Translations under genes and position numbers: made by a program
Assembly: GCA_964563975.1 (NCBI GenBank)
Contig: CAZLZJ010000003.1
Coordinates: 20,447-84,446, forward strand
Direction of reading: 5' to 3'
DNA length: 64,000 nt
From: JAAYJR01 sp964563975
GTDB lineage: Bacteria; Bacteroidota; Bacteroidia; Bacteroidales; Prolixibacteraceae
Notes under the pieces: model-generated
Seen by the model: only the letters and a program-made list of their open reading frames with translations
Database searches by the model: none
Told to the model about the DNA's origin: nothing
Shown: in pieces, positions 38,896 through 48,574 of the stretch
Position numbering within the stretch: position 1 is the stretch's first letter
Layout of the letters: each line of letters opens with the position of its first letter

Positions 38896-40572
38896 TTATT
38901 TTTTATCCATCGTGATAACAATCCCGGGTTCTAAATATGAATTATAAGCCATATCCGTACTTAATTTATCAATAGCAGTCTGAATTACCCTATCCTCTCC
39001 GATAGATGATTTAATTGCTCCTTTCTGATAATAAAAACGGGAAACTATCTCATTTTTAAGCAAACTTTTAATCTCCTTATTAAAAACTTCAAGATCTTTA
39101 TCAAGATGTGGTTCAAGCCTCTTTTTCAGATTTTCTATATCATTTTCAGCCAAACTGTAATACTTCTCCTCTTTTGCAGCTCTCTCCAACTCTTTTAAAA
39201 GATGCTCCGATTCAGATTCATATTGAAAATTATTATCTTTTAAAAATTGGGCAAACCGGCTATAAACAGCATTATTGATAACAAACTGCCCCGGATCCTC
39301 GATAGATTCGGTTTCATTTGAAAACCCGGTTGCAAAATCAAAGATCATAAATTTTGTGAGTAAAGCAACGCTAAGATTACTCAACTGTTCCGGCTCAATC
39401 ACTATATCCGGAATTATACCTCCTCCGTCGTATACTATCCTTCCTTTTTTGGTTTTAAATTCAGAAATCAGTGAATCGGGGACATGCCCAACACTGCCAT
39501 CCTCATTCCTGCTGGAATAGTCAAGTGCCTGAATGCATCTTCCACTTGGGATATAATATTTTGCAGTAGTTACTTTTAATTTTGTATTATAACTCAAATC
39601 ACGGGTTGTCTGCACCAAACCCTTCCCAAATGTACGTGAACCTATAACTAAGCCTCTGTCCAGATCCTGAATCGCCCCGGCAACAATTTCAGAAGCAGAT
39701 GCAGACGAACTATTGGTTAACACGGCAATTCTTATTGTTGTATCAAGAGGTGTGTCAGTAGCTTTATAAGCTTTGTCCCACTGCTTTACCTTACCTTTGG
39801 TGCTTACAATTTCAGCTCCTCCCGGTACAAACATATTTACCATTTTTACAGCCTCCTGAAGTAACCCTCCGGGATTAGACCTCATATCTAACACCAAAGC
39901 ATCAGGTTTGTTTTTTTTAAGTTCCAAAAATGCTTTTTTCACCTCTTCACTGCAATTTGCCGTAAAATTTGATAGCCTTATATATGCAATATTATTATTT
40001 AGCATTCCATAATATGGAACAGCTTCAATAGTTATTTTTTCCCGAATGACATCTACTACGTATGGCTTTTTCTCGCCCGGTCTCTGTAATTTTATCTTAA
40101 CGGCTCTCTTTGCAGGACCTTTTAAAAGATTACTGACATCTTCGGTAGTCATGTCTTTTGTAGACTTTCCTTCCACTTCAAGTATAATATCGCCTGCCTT
40201 AAGCCCAAATTTCTGAGCCGGAAATCCTTCATAAGGCTCCGAAATCACAATTTTTCCATTTTGATTACCAATTAAAGCTCCTATTCCCGCATATTCTCCT
40301 GTGGTCATAAATCTAAAATCCTCCATCTGGTCTTCAGAGATAAAATTGGTGTATGGGTCAAGAGATTTTAACATTTCATCGATACTGGTTTTTACCAACT
40401 TTCCCGGATTTACTTCATCTACATAAAACATATTTAATTCCCTGAATAAACTATAAAATATTTCAAGGTTTTTAGCCAATTCGAAATTTTTATCATCCTG
40501 ATTAAAACTGTAAAATCCAAGTCCGGCAATTACAATTATCAGGGCACTTATAAAAAGCTTTTTCCAATTCAT
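38896..40572 (-). CDS. S41-family C-terminal processing peptidase
   Basis: Periplasmic serine protease of the CtpA/Prc type, 558 residues, anchored by an N-terminal helix (KKLFISALIIVIAGLGF). Domains are a short helical cap, a PDZ domain (about 95-180, YAGIGALIG and GLKAGDIILEV), and the S41 core with RSNPGGLL (231-238), the nucleophile region NSSSASASEIVAG (287-299) and the catalytic lysine in TFGKGLVQ (Lys317). A 170-residue C-terminal helical extension is typical of Bacteroidota copies. It converges on copA and is divergent from the DUF5723 gene across a 221-base gap. Confidence 0.94.
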   Translation of the reverse strand: MNWKKLFISALIIVIAGLGFYSFNQDDKNFELAKNLEIFYSLFRELNMFYVDEVNPGKLVKTSIDEMLKSLDPYTNFISEDQMEDFRFMTTGEYAGIGALIGNQNGKIVISEPYEGFPAQKFGLKAGDIILEVEGKSTKDMTTEDVSNLLKGPAKRAVKIKLQRPGEKKPYVVDVIREKITIEAVPYYGMLNNNIAYIRLSNFTANCSEEVKKAFLELKKNKPDALVLDMRSNPGGLLQEAVKMVNMFVPGGAEIVSTKGKVKQWDKAYKATDTPLDTTIRIAVLTNSSSASASEIVAGAIQDLDRGLVIGSRTFGKGLVQTTRDLSYNTKLKVTTAKYYIPSGRCIQALDYSSRNEDGSVGHVPDSLISEFKTKKGRIVYDGGGIIPDIVIEPEQLSNLSVALLTKFMIFDFATGFSNETESIEDPGQFVINNAVYSRFAQFLKDNNFQYESESEHLLKELERAAKEEKYYSLAENDIENLKKRLEPHLDKDLEVFNKEIKSLLKNEIVSRFYYQKGAIKSSIGEDRVIQTAIDKLSTDMAYNSYLEPGIVITMDKK

Positions 40573-40632
40573 TGTTTTATGCTTTATTAATCTATATCTT
40601 TTTCAACTGAGTGAATAATTAACTTCATGTTA

Positions 40633-40640
40633 CAAAATTA
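40633..40640 (-). promoter_or_regulatory. Candidate -7 promoter element for the S41 protease gene
   Basis: The minus strand reads TAATTTTG, matching TAnnTTTG, 60 bases before the protease ATG. A -33 element at the normal distance is not convincing. Part of the 221-base divergent region, in which nothing else was recognised apart from the plus-strand box at 40770. Confidence 0.35.
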
Positions 40641-40769
40641 GCAAACTTAACTGATATTATTCGCCGGACAGATTATTACATAAAGTTAAAATATATTAAC
40701 TGTTACCATTTAAAAAAAAGACTCTATCTGATATTTCTGAACGGGAATTAAATTTTAACGACAAATGGC

Positions 40770-40777
40770 TATTTTTG
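40770..40777 (+). promoter_or_regulatory. Candidate -7 promoter element for the DUF5723 gene
   Basis: TATTTTTG matches the TAnnTTTG -7 consensus and ends 16 bases before the chosen ATG at 40794. It would give a very short leader. No clear TTG -33 element lies 19-21 bases upstream. Confidence 0.35.
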
Positions 40778-40793
40778 TTTAATATTGACTGAA

Positions 40794-42167
40794 ATGTTTT
40801 ATTCCGGAAAAATAAAAGCAATTTCTGTACTGATTATGCAATTGTGCCTCATATTTTCAGTAGCAAATGCACAAGAGGTAATTCCATCTTACCTGCTGCC
40901 GGATATACCCCAGTCAACCCTTTATAATCCGGCCTATCAAAATAAAACGGAAAAGTTGGTTGTAGGAATACCGGTTTTGTCGGGAATCTATGGTATTGCT
41001 AAATCAAATGTACCTTTTAATTCACTGTTTTTTAACAATTTCAACTATGATTTAAACAATTTTTACAATATTTTGGATGAACGGGGAGCAGCAAAAGCTG
41101 CAACCGGAATATCCCTGTTCTTTGCAAGTCTTAAACACAATGAATTTACATACAGCCTCTCTGTTTCAGAAAGAAATTTTTCGGAAATTTCATTTAATCG
41201 CGAAATAATAAAAATATTGCGCGATGGCATCCGGGAATTTTACGGATCTTATGAAAACTTTGGAGATGCTTCATTTTATTTAAACTATTTCAGGGAGGTG
41301 GCACCGGGCTTCTCAAAACAAATATCAGAAAAATCAGATGCCGGTGTGCGTATAAAATTTTTATTCGGCAAACTGCTTTTCAATGCAAGAGATATCAATC
41401 TTTCAATTGATTCTGATCAAAATGAAAAAAACCTTAATATAATGGTAGATGGTTCATATAAATTTTCAGGCCCCTTTATCCATAAAAGAGATACAATATT
41501 TAATTTTTCTAATTTTGATATAAATATGAAACCGGCCGACTATTTTTTTGGTGCAAGAAATTTAGGATTAGCTTTTGATGCCGGTATAATATTTCGCCCC
41601 GACCGGTTCTCTGAAATTTCTTTAAGTATCACCGATATAGGATTTACAGGTTATAAAAAAAACCTGTATGATATAGAATTTTCCCGGCCGATCAGTTATT
41701 CAGAAGATTCGCTTTATCAATCGGTAGACCCGTACCGGGCAAAGTATGTTGAACCCAGAGAAGCCATAAAAAAGTTCATGGATTCGGTTTCATATATTAT
41801 CACTGTAAAAAATGGAGTATTTCGTGAAATAGAAAAACTCCCCTTCAAGCTGAATATCAGTGCTGAATATAAATTATCAGAGAAAATAAGAGGCGGAATA
41901 GCAGACCAAATTATATATTATAATGAGTTTTTTTCAAACTTCTTAACTATTTATGCCAGCCGGTCATTAAGCAAAAAAACAGAAGTTGCAGGAAATATAT
42001 CACTACATAATTTAAAATCTGTTTATCCCGGATTTGCAATCAGCTCTACATTAAAAAGATCACAACTTTTCTTAACAACCAATAATATTTTTGGAATTAT
42101 TAACCCAACTGCCTCAAAACATGTAAATTTGTGCTTTGGTATTAATTTTTTATTTGAAACACAATAA
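40794..42167 (+). CDS. DUF5723-type outer membrane barrel protein
   Basis: The 457-residue protein begins with a Sec signal (ISVLIMQLCLIFSVANAQ). The conserved opening ILPDIPQS-type segment (here YLLPDIPQSTLYNPAYQN) and the GARNLGLAFDAGIIFRP motif are hallmarks of Bacteroidota DUF5723 family proteins, thought to be PorP/SprF-like barrels in the outer membrane. The C-terminus is FLFETQ after the strand NLCFGINF. An ATG at 40794 is taken; a TTG 9 bases upstream is possible. Function is unknown; relatives are near gliding/T9SS genes in some species, but none are visible here. Confidence 0.82.
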   Translation: MFYSGKIKAISVLIMQLCLIFSVANAQEVIPSYLLPDIPQSTLYNPAYQNKTEKLVVGIPVLSGIYGIAKSNVPFNSLFFNNFNYDLNNFYNILDERGAAKAATGISLFFASLKHNEFTYSLSVSERNFSEISFNREIIKILRDGIREFYGSYENFGDASFYLNYFREVAPGFSKQISEKSDAGVRIKFLFGKLLFNARDINLSIDSDQNEKNLNIMVDGSYKFSGPFIHKRDTIFNFSNFDINMKPADYFFGARNLGLAFDAGIIFRPDRFSEISLSITDIGFTGYKKNLYDIEFSRPISYSEDSLYQSVDPYRAKYVEPREAIKKFMDSVSYIITVKNGVFREIEKLPFKLNISAEYKLSEKIRGGIADQIIYYNEFFSNFLTIYASRSLSKKTEVAGNISLHNLKSVYPGFAISSTLKRSQLFLTTNNIFGIINPTASKHVNLCFGINFLFETQ

Positions 42168-42177
42168 ATTGAAATTT

Positions 42178-42456
42178 ATGACTTTATTTATCACTTTAAG
42201 TATTGTAGGCATATTCAGAACTTTAATACTCATAACAATCATTTATTATGTTGTCAAATTATTCACCCGCTATCTATTACCCAATATAGTAGAAAGTAAA
42301 ATTAAAAAGATACAGCATGAGATGAATGAGCAACATAAACAACGTGAGCGTTCCGGGAAAAAAGAGGGAGAGGTCACTATTGAATATAGCAGAAAACAAA
42401 ATGGTTCAGATGAAAAATTAAAAGGTGAATATATAGACTTTGAAGAGGTTGAGTAA
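42178..42456 (+). CDS. DUF4834-like small membrane protein
   Basis: A 92-residue protein with one N-terminal membrane helix (residues about 5-27, FITLSIVGIFRTLILITIIYY, partial) followed by a basic/charged helical tail rich in K, Q and E and an acidic end YIDFEEVE. The architecture and the YYVVKLFTRYLLP edge match the DUF4834 family of Bacteroidota, which has no known function. The ATG at 42178 is chosen because upstream in-frame codons overlap the DUF5723 gene. It is 10 bases after that gene and 79 before GlyRS. Confidence 0.75.
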   Translation: MTLFITLSIVGIFRTLILITIIYYVVKLFTRYLLPNIVESKIKKIQHEMNEQHKQRERSGKKEGEVTIEYSRKQNGSDEKLKGEYIDFEEVE

Positions 42457-42535
42457 AAATATTAACCATACCGCCTTTCACATAAATAAATTAACAATAA
42501 AATTCCATTTTTAAGACTTATTTTAAAACAGATAT

Positions 42536-44071
42536 ATGTTACAGGAAGATATTTTTAAAAAATTAATAGCGCATTGCAAAGAGTATGGATTCGTTTTTCA
42601 GTCAAGTGAAATATATGACGGACTTAGTGCAGTTTATGATTATGGCCAGTATGGCGTGGAATTAAAAAACAATATAAAAAAATATTGGTGGGACAGTATG
42701 GTGCTTCTCAATGAAAATATTGTAGGGATTGATTCAGCTATATTTATGCACCCGCAAATATGGAAGGCTTCCGGCCATGTAGATGCATTTAACGATCCTT
42801 TAATTGACAATAAAGATTCAAAAAAAAGATACCGCGCTGATGTTCTGATTGAAGAGCAATTAGCAAAATATGAAGCTAAAATAGATAAAGAGATAAAAAA
42901 AGCCCGTAAACGTTTTGGTGACAAGTTTGATGAATTGCAGTTCAGGGCAACTAATCAGCGTATACTGGCAAACCGGGAAAAATTTGACCAGCTTCATAAA
43001 CGGTTTTCCAAAGCACTTAATGACAACGACCTGAATGAATTAAAACAGATCATAATTGATCAGAAGATTGTTTGCCCTGTTTCCGGAACCTGTAACTGGA
43101 CGGATGTGCGACAATTCAACCTTATGTTTTCCACTGAGATGGGCTCTACTGCCGATGGTGCAATGAAAATATTTCTTCGTCCCGAAACAGCACAAGGTAT
43201 CTTTGTCAATTATCTTAATGTTCAAAAAAGCGGCAGAATGAAAATCCCTTTTGGAATAGCTCAAATAGGGAAAGCATTCAGGAATGAAATAGTTGCAAGA
43301 CAATTTATTTTCAGGATGAAGGAGTTTGAACAGATGGAGATGCAACTTTTTGTAAAACCGGGTACTGAATTGGATTGGTTTGAAAAATGGAAAAATATAA
43401 GAATGAATTGGCATCTTGCCCTTGGATTTGGCGATGAAAACTATAGATTCCATGAGCATGAAAAACTTGCACACTATGCAAATGCTGCTGTTGACGTGGA
43501 GTATAAATTCCCGTTTGGTTTTAAAGAGGTAGAAGGAATACATTCGCGTACAGATTTTGACCTGTCTCAGCATGAAAAATATTCAGGAAAAAAAATTCGT
43601 TATTTCGATCCTGAATCAAATGAATCTTATATCCCATATGTGGTTGAAACCTCAATTGGTATAGACCGTATGTTTTTGCAGGTGATTTCTGCATCCCTGT
43701 TTGAAGAAAAACTTGAAAAAGATTTGCGGGTAGTACTTAAGCTCCCCCCTGCACTTGCCCCGGTGAAGCTTGCAGTATTGCCTTTGGTTAAAAAAGATGG
43801 CTTACCGGAAATAGCAGAAGCAATAATAGACAATCTGAAATTTGATTTTAACTGCCAGTACGATGAAAAAGATTCGATCGGAAGAAGATACCGGAGACAG
43901 GATGCAATAGGAACGCCTTTTTGCATTACTGTTGATCATCAGACAAAAGATGACGATACAGTAACCATTCGTTATCGCGACAGTATGGAGCAGGAGAGAA
44001 TTCCAACAAATAAAATCGGCAAAATAATCGGAGAAAAAGTAAGTATGAAAAAATTATTTGAAAAATTATAA
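42536..44071 (+). CDS. glyS: Glycyl-tRNA synthetase, alpha2 (eukaryote/archaea-like) type
   Basis: Class II synthetase charging tRNA-Gly, 511 residues, homodimeric type as expected in Bacteroidota. It shows motif 1-region GYGFVFQSSEIYDG-like opening (YGFVFQSSEIYDGL), the RPETAQGIFVNY motif, motif 2 IAQIGKAFRNEI, and motif 3 VVETSIGIDRMFL. The C-terminal anticodon-binding domain starts near LAPVKLAVLPL. The zinc/insert region holds VCPVSGTCNW. Length fits the bacterial alpha2 class. The GT4 gene begins 26 bases downstream but is unrelated in function. Confidence 0.97.
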   Translation: MLQEDIFKKLIAHCKEYGFVFQSSEIYDGLSAVYDYGQYGVELKNNIKKYWWDSMVLLNENIVGIDSAIFMHPQIWKASGHVDAFNDPLIDNKDSKKRYRADVLIEEQLAKYEAKIDKEIKKARKRFGDKFDELQFRATNQRILANREKFDQLHKRFSKALNDNDLNELKQIIIDQKIVCPVSGTCNWTDVRQFNLMFSTEMGSTADGAMKIFLRPETAQGIFVNYLNVQKSGRMKIPFGIAQIGKAFRNEIVARQFIFRMKEFEQMEMQLFVKPGTELDWFEKWKNIRMNWHLALGFGDENYRFHEHEKLAHYANAAVDVEYKFPFGFKEVEGIHSRTDFDLSQHEKYSGKKIRYFDPESNESYIPYVVETSIGIDRMFLQVISASLFEEKLEKDLRVVLKLPPALAPVKLAVLPLVKKDGLPEIAEAIIDNLKFDFNCQYDEKDSIGRRYRRQDAIGTPFCITVDHQTKDDDTVTIRYRDSMEQERIPTNKIGKIIGEKVSMKKLFEKL

Positions 44072-44097
44072 CCTAAAGCAAAAAGCTGATTATCATA

Positions 44098-45396
44098 ATG
44101 AAAAAGGTATTAATAATAACATACTACTGGCCTCCAAGTGGTGGCGGTGGAGTAATGAGGTGGCTGAAAATGTCAAAATACCTCCCCGAAAACGGTTGGC
44201 AACCTATCATCTATACTCCCGAAAATCCTGACCCTTCCGTAATTGATAACAGCTTACTCAAAGATGTCCATCCTGAAATAAAAACTATCAAAACAACAAT
44301 CTGGGAACCTTATAATATATATAGGAAAATAACCGGCAAGCAATCAAAAGAAAAATTCAAGCCGGGTTATATTTCAGAAGCTTCATCAGGCAACCTGAGG
44401 GATAAAATATCTGTATATATAAGAGGTAACTTTCTTATCCCCGACCCAAGAAAATTTTGGATTAAACCCTCAATAAAATATCTGTCAGGATTTTTAAAAC
44501 CAAACCATATTGATTTAATGATTACAACCGGCCCGCCCCACAGTATGCATCTGATCGGATTAGGTTTGAAAAAAAAATTAAATATCAACTGGATTGCCGA
44601 TTTCCGGGATCCCTGGACAGACATTGATTTTTATTCCGGACTGCGGCTATCAAGGCGGGCTGATAAAAAACATCATTCACTTGAACTGCAAGTTCTCAAA
44701 ACAGCAGACCAAATAGTTACGGTAAGCCCATCCTGGGCTGAAGACCTTCAAAAAAAGACTGACAAGCCCGTAGAAGTCGTTTATAATGGATATGACCCCG
44801 AGAATTTTATAAATCTTCCTGCCCCAAACAATGATGAGTTCTCCATTACACACCTCGGATCATTTAACAGAGACAGAAACCCTCCTTCACTCTGGGCAGC
44901 ACTCAGCTCTCTTTCACATGAAAACCCACAATTCAAAGATAAGCTTCGTATATACTTAATAGGGCAAACCGATAATTCCGTGTTAAAAGATATTGAAAAA
45001 AATAACCTCACTGATAATCTTACCCCAATCAAACATCTTCCACATAAAAAAGGTATAGACTATCTGGCAAAATCGCAAATTTTATTATTGCCAATAAATA
45101 ACACTCCAAAAGCTACAGGAAATTTACCGGGGAAAATGTATGAATATCTTGCTGTAAAAAGACCAATTTTAGCTATTGGCCCTTCAGGTGCAGATTGTGA
45201 AAAGATTATAAAAGAGAGCTTTTCAGGAGAATATGCAGTTTTTAATGATACTGAAAAGATTAAATCAACCCTATCAGATTTTTTCAACCTCTATCAGCAA
45301 AATCAACTTATGCTTAAAAAAAGTATTTATGAACAATTCTCGCGAAAAGAGCTGGCAAAAAAATTTATGGCACTTGCCGAAAAATCAAAATTATAG
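44098..45396 (+). CDS. GT4-family glycosyltransferase
   Basis: A 432-residue GT-B glycosyltransferase opening the glycan locus. The N-terminal acceptor domain starts YYWPPSGGGGVMRWLKMSK, a form common in capsule/O-antigen loci. The C-terminal nucleotide-sugar domain is found near HLGSFNRDRNPPSL through LLLPINNTPKATGNLPGKMYEYLAVKRP, where the acidic E-x7-E pattern is modified (YEYLAVKRPIL). Donor and acceptor cannot be read. It lies on the plus strand with its end 11 bases from the convergent acetyltransferase. Confidence 0.9.
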   Translation: MKKVLIITYYWPPSGGGGVMRWLKMSKYLPENGWQPIIYTPENPDPSVIDNSLLKDVHPEIKTIKTTIWEPYNIYRKITGKQSKEKFKPGYISEASSGNLRDKISVYIRGNFLIPDPRKFWIKPSIKYLSGFLKPNHIDLMITTGPPHSMHLIGLGLKKKLNINWIADFRDPWTDIDFYSGLRLSRRADKKHHSLELQVLKTADQIVTVSPSWAEDLQKKTDKPVEVVYNGYDPENFINLPAPNNDEFSITHLGSFNRDRNPPSLWAALSSLSHENPQFKDKLRIYLIGQTDNSVLKDIEKNNLTDNLTPIKHLPHKKGIDYLAKSQILLLPINNTPKATGNLPGKMYEYLAVKRPILAIGPSGADCEKIIKESFSGEYAVFNDTEKIKSTLSDFFNLYQQNQLMLKKSIYEQFSRKELAKKFMALAEKSKL

Positions 45397-45407
45397 TTTG
45401 CAGCGGA

Positions 45408-45971
45408 TCATTTAACAAGCTTCAGATTCCCGTTTTCCATTAAATATTTTTCATTGGTCTCAGGACATACCAAATCATCTCCTAAGGTGGCTCCGGCTCT
45501 GCTCACCCACCCTTTTTGACGAGCAGGCACACCAACCATCAGGGCAAAAGGTTTAACATCTTTGGTTACAACTGACCCGGCACCAATAAAAGAGTACTCA
45601 CCCAATGTTATTCCACACACTATCGTTGCATTCGCCCCAACGGTAACTCCTTTTTTTATCAATGTTTTCTTAAATTCAAATTTCCGTTCAATAAAACTCC
45701 GGGGATTGATAACGTTAGTAAAAACAGCCGAAGGACCAAGAAAAACATCATCTTCACAAATAACGCCTTCATATACCGAAACATTATTTTGTACCTTCAC
45801 ATTATTACCTATAATTACTCTGTTCCCCACAAAAATATTTTGTCCTAACACACAATTCTGCCCGATAACAGCAGTACCGGAAATATGTGTAAAGTGCCAT
45901 ATTTTTGTCCCTTCCCCAATACTGGCACCTTCATCTACAACGGCAGTTTCATGAACTAATATATTATTCAT
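45408..45971 (-). CDS. Left-handed beta-helix N-acetyltransferase (WlbB/WbpD-like)
   Basis: WlbB acetylates UDP-3-amino-GlcNAc uronic acid with acetyl-CoA to give UDP-2,3-diacetamido-glucuronate, a building block of O-antigens. The 187-residue protein shows hexapeptide repeats from residue 13 onward (IGEGTKIWHFTHISGTAVIG, IFVGNRVIIGNNVKVQNNVS), the FTNVINPRSFIER loop, GVTVGANATIVCG, and GVPARQKGW near the C-terminus, all close to WlbB. It is encoded 60 bases downstream of the DegT aminotransferase, its expected partner. UDP-glucuronate oxidase/dehydrogenase genes of this pathway are not in the window. Confidence 0.88.
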   Translation of the reverse strand: MNNILVHETAVVDEGASIGEGTKIWHFTHISGTAVIGQNCVLGQNIFVGNRVIIGNNVKVQNNVSVYEGVICEDDVFLGPSAVFTNVINPRSFIERKFEFKKTLIKKGVTVGANATIVCGITLGEYSFIGAGSVVTKDVKPFALMVGVPARQKGWVSRAGATLGDDLVCPETNEKYLMENGNLKLVK

Positions 45972-46031
45972 AACAAAGATGGATTTTCAAGTTATCTTTT
46001 TCATCTTAATCAGGGTTTACTTTTAACTGTA

Positions 46032-47156
46032 TCAATAATCCCTGAAAAAGCCTTTTACAGATTCAGTTATAAACTCCAATTGGCCGGTGGTCAATTCAGT
46101 ATGCATTGGCAAAGAAAGCACTCTCCCGGTCAATCTTTCACTAACCGGAAAGTCACCTTTTTTATATCCCAGAAACCGGTATCCTTCCTGAAGGTGTATT
46201 ACTCCCGGATAATAGACCATCGAAGGTATTCCTTTAGCCATTAAAAATTGGCGTAATTCATCCCGCTTATCAGTTTGTATTGTATACTGATGAAAAGAGT
46301 GAGTACTATAACTTTCTCTTTGTGGCAATTTAATCTCATGAATATCGCCCAGATGCTCATCATACCACTTTGCTGCCTCCTGCCTCGCCCGGATATGTTT
46401 TTCAAAGTATTTTAATTTAACACTTAAAACAGCCGCCTGAATACTGTCAAGACGCGAGTTAACCCCTATCCGTTCATACTGATATTTCTGTTTCATCCCA
46501 TGATTAGCTATAGAGCGGATTATAGCTGCAAGATTATCGTCATTTGTAAAAACAGCACCTCCATCGCCAAATGAACCCAGGTTTTTGGAAGGAAAAAAAG
46601 AGTTACATCCGACATGTCCGATGGTGCCGGCCTCCTTTCGGGTTCCGTCGCTAAATATGAATTCTGTTCCAAAAGCCTGGCAAGCATCTTCAATTAAAAA
46701 CAGGTCATATTTTCGGACTTGCTCATACATCAATTCCAAATTAGCACACTGTCCAAAAAGGTGAACAGGCAAAATAGCTTTTGTTTTGTCTGTTACCACC
46801 CTTTCAACTTTATCTTCATCCAAATTAAATGTACCACTCTTAACATCGGCAAAAACAGGTTTCAGCCCCAAAAGTGCAAGCACCTCAACGGTTGATATAA
46901 AAGTAAAAGGAGAGGTGATCACCTCATCTCCCGGTTTCAGCCCCAAAGCCATAAAAGCCAGCATTAAAGCATCTGTACCATTACCGCAGGATATTACATT
47001 TGCACCAATATAATCGGAAAGTTGTTTCTCAAAATCAAGCACTTTACCACTTTTAATAAACCGGGTAGATTTAATTACATCCTGCATTGCCTCATCAATT
47101 TCCCTCTTCATTGTAAGGTACTGCCCGTATGTGTCGCACATGTGGATCTTATCCAT
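46032..47156 (-). CDS. DegT/DnrJ/EryC1/StrS aminotransferase (WlbC/WbpE-like)
   Basis: PLP-dependent sugar aminotransferase making a 3-amino sugar nucleotide. The 374-residue protein is started at ATG 47156 (MDKIHMCDTYGQYLTM); an in-frame TTG eight codons upstream is less likely. PLP lysine is Lys191 in FFPSKNLGSFGDGG, preceded by VHLFGQCANL and EDACQAFG. Substrate loop NHGMKQKYQYERIGVNSRLD and the C-terminal QYTIQ/PGVIHLQEGY match the WbpE/WlbC group that acts before the acetyltransferase encoded next. The pair would supply a diacetamido uronic acid to the surface glycan. Confidence 0.9.
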   Translation of the reverse strand: MDKIHMCDTYGQYLTMKREIDEAMQDVIKSTRFIKSGKVLDFEKQLSDYIGANVISCGNGTDALMLAFMALGLKPGDEVITSPFTFISTVEVLALLGLKPVFADVKSGTFNLDEDKVERVVTDKTKAILPVHLFGQCANLELMYEQVRKYDLFLIEDACQAFGTEFIFSDGTRKEAGTIGHVGCNSFFPSKNLGSFGDGGAVFTNDDNLAAIIRSIANHGMKQKYQYERIGVNSRLDSIQAAVLSVKLKYFEKHIRARQEAAKWYDEHLGDIHEIKLPQRESYSTHSFHQYTIQTDKRDELRQFLMAKGIPSMVYYPGVIHLQEGYRFLGYKKGDFPVSERLTGRVLSLPMHTELTTGQLEFITESVKGFFRDY

Positions 47157-47319
47157 TTTTTTATTTTTACTCAATCTCAAATTTATACTTTAATTTTAAA
47201 TATTTTTAGCGCAAAAAAATATATTATTTCAATAATAGCTAAAAATACCGTTCTTAAACTAAAAATTATTAAGTCTAAATCATAAAATACAATTATATTC
47301 TTGCTCTTATTCCATTAAT

Positions 47320-47343
47320 GAGCATCCCGATTAAAACCGGGAC
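47320..47343 (+). repeat. Short intergenic repeat with hairpin, second copy
   Basis: GAGCATCCCGATTAAA followed by ACCGG at 47320-47340 matches the minus strand at 18983-18963 with one mismatch in 21 bases. TCCCG (47325-47329) and CGGGA (47338-47342) pair into a small hairpin. The 256-base gap between the DegT gene and the next transferase otherwise shows only AT-rich sequence. Confidence 0.35.
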
Positions 47344-47412
47344 AAACAACCATGATGAAAACCATACGAGCAAGCTACCAGATAACCTTTGAAAACTTTA
47401 AATTTTAATCGA

Positions 47413-48534
47413 ATGAAAATTCTGCTGATAACACAACTGTTTCCCTTTAAAAAAGGGATAAAAGAAACATCCGGAGCTATTCGTGAATTTGCTGAAGAAT
47501 GGGGAAAAATGGGACATTTGGTAAAAGTTTTACGTCCCCATTTTTCTTACGAAAAAGAACCCTTTCCTGATAATCCAAACTTTCATATATCAAATAATAT
47601 TGAAGTTAATTTCATTAAGCCTTTTCGGATTCCGCTTTTAAAATTAATCTGGTACAGCAGAAAAAAAACAGAACAATTTATATCTTTTAAACCGGACATT
47701 ATTATTTGTCACTTATATAATTCTTACTTCACATTTCATTGGCTGGCTGAAAAATTAAATATTCCGTTAATAATAGGCATTCATATTTCGGATATTAAAA
47801 TATCCAATAACAAATTTCATCGCTGGCATCAAAACTTGATTTTTAAAAAATCATCAGCTTTTGCTTGCAGATCATATTCTGTAGATAAACTATTTCAAAA
47901 GCAATTTCCAAAATTTAAAAGAAAAACTTTTATAGCCTTATCCGGAATACCGGAAGAATTTTTAAACAATAGAGTTAAAAAGAAAAACAATAAAAAAATC
48001 AGAATCATCTCAATTAGTTCATTAATTAAAAGAAAACAAATTGATAAAGTTTTATTGGCATTATTTAATTTACCTGAAAATATTGATTGGGAATATATTA
48101 TTATTGGAAGTGGACCTAAGCAACAAAATCTTAAATCTTTAATCAAAAAACTAAATTTGACAGACAATGTAAAAATGTTTGCCCACAAACCAAGAAAAAA
48201 TATTATAAAAGAGCTTGATCAAAGTGATATATTTATTCTTCCAAGCTACCACGAAACTTTGGGTTTGGTTTATCTGGAAGCTATGGCAAGAGGATGTATA
48301 ACAATTGGCTCAATAAATAGTGGAGTGGACGGGATAATTATTGATAAAGAAAACGGGTTTTTGTGCGACCCATATAATAACCAATCAATCCGGGATAAAT
48401 TAATTATGGCACTATCACTGGATAACAATGAAAAAGTTAAAATTATAAATAATGCAAAAGAAACCGTATCCTCTTTTACTATCAAAAAAAAATCAGAAGA
48501 ATATATTAAAAATATATCGAAATTTTTAAAATAA
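47413..48534 (+). CDS. GT4-family glycosyltransferase
   Basis: A 373-residue GT-B enzyme beginning MKILLITQLFPFKKGIKETS, with the standard second-domain motifs IIIGSGPKQQNLKSLIKKL, NVKMFAHKPRKNI and the donor-binding ILPSYHETLGLVYLEAMARG (E-x7-E). A TTG eight codons upstream is less likely than the ATG at 47413. It is visibly more AT-rich and lysine/asparagine-rich than the genes before 47 kb. It probably adds one sugar to the repeat unit of the surface glycan; the sugar is unknown. A hairpin follows its stop. Confidence 0.9.
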   Translation: MKILLITQLFPFKKGIKETSGAIREFAEEWGKMGHLVKVLRPHFSYEKEPFPDNPNFHISNNIEVNFIKPFRIPLLKLIWYSRKKTEQFISFKPDIIICHLYNSYFTFHWLAEKLNIPLIIGIHISDIKISNNKFHRWHQNLIFKKSSAFACRSYSVDKLFQKQFPKFKRKTFIALSGIPEEFLNNRVKKKNNKKIRIISISSLIKRKQIDKVLLALFNLPENIDWEYIIIGSGPKQQNLKSLIKKLNLTDNVKMFAHKPRKNIIKELDQSDIFILPSYHETLGLVYLEAMARGCITIGSINSGVDGIIIDKENGFLCDPYNNQSIRDKLIMALSLDNNEKVKIINNAKETVSSFTIKKKSEEYIKNISKFLK

Positions 48535-48541
48535 CATCATT

Positions 48542-48561
48542 CCGGATTAAAATCGGATTTT
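48542..48561 (+). terminator. Candidate terminator after glycosyltransferase
   Basis: CCGGATT (48542-48548) pairs with AATCGG (48551-48556), with one unpaired G, and is followed by a TTTT run at 48558-48561. The stem is short and its loop tight, so it is a weak candidate. It lies 7 bases past the transferase stop. Confidence 0.3.
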
Positions 48562-48574
48562 CAAATTGAATTAA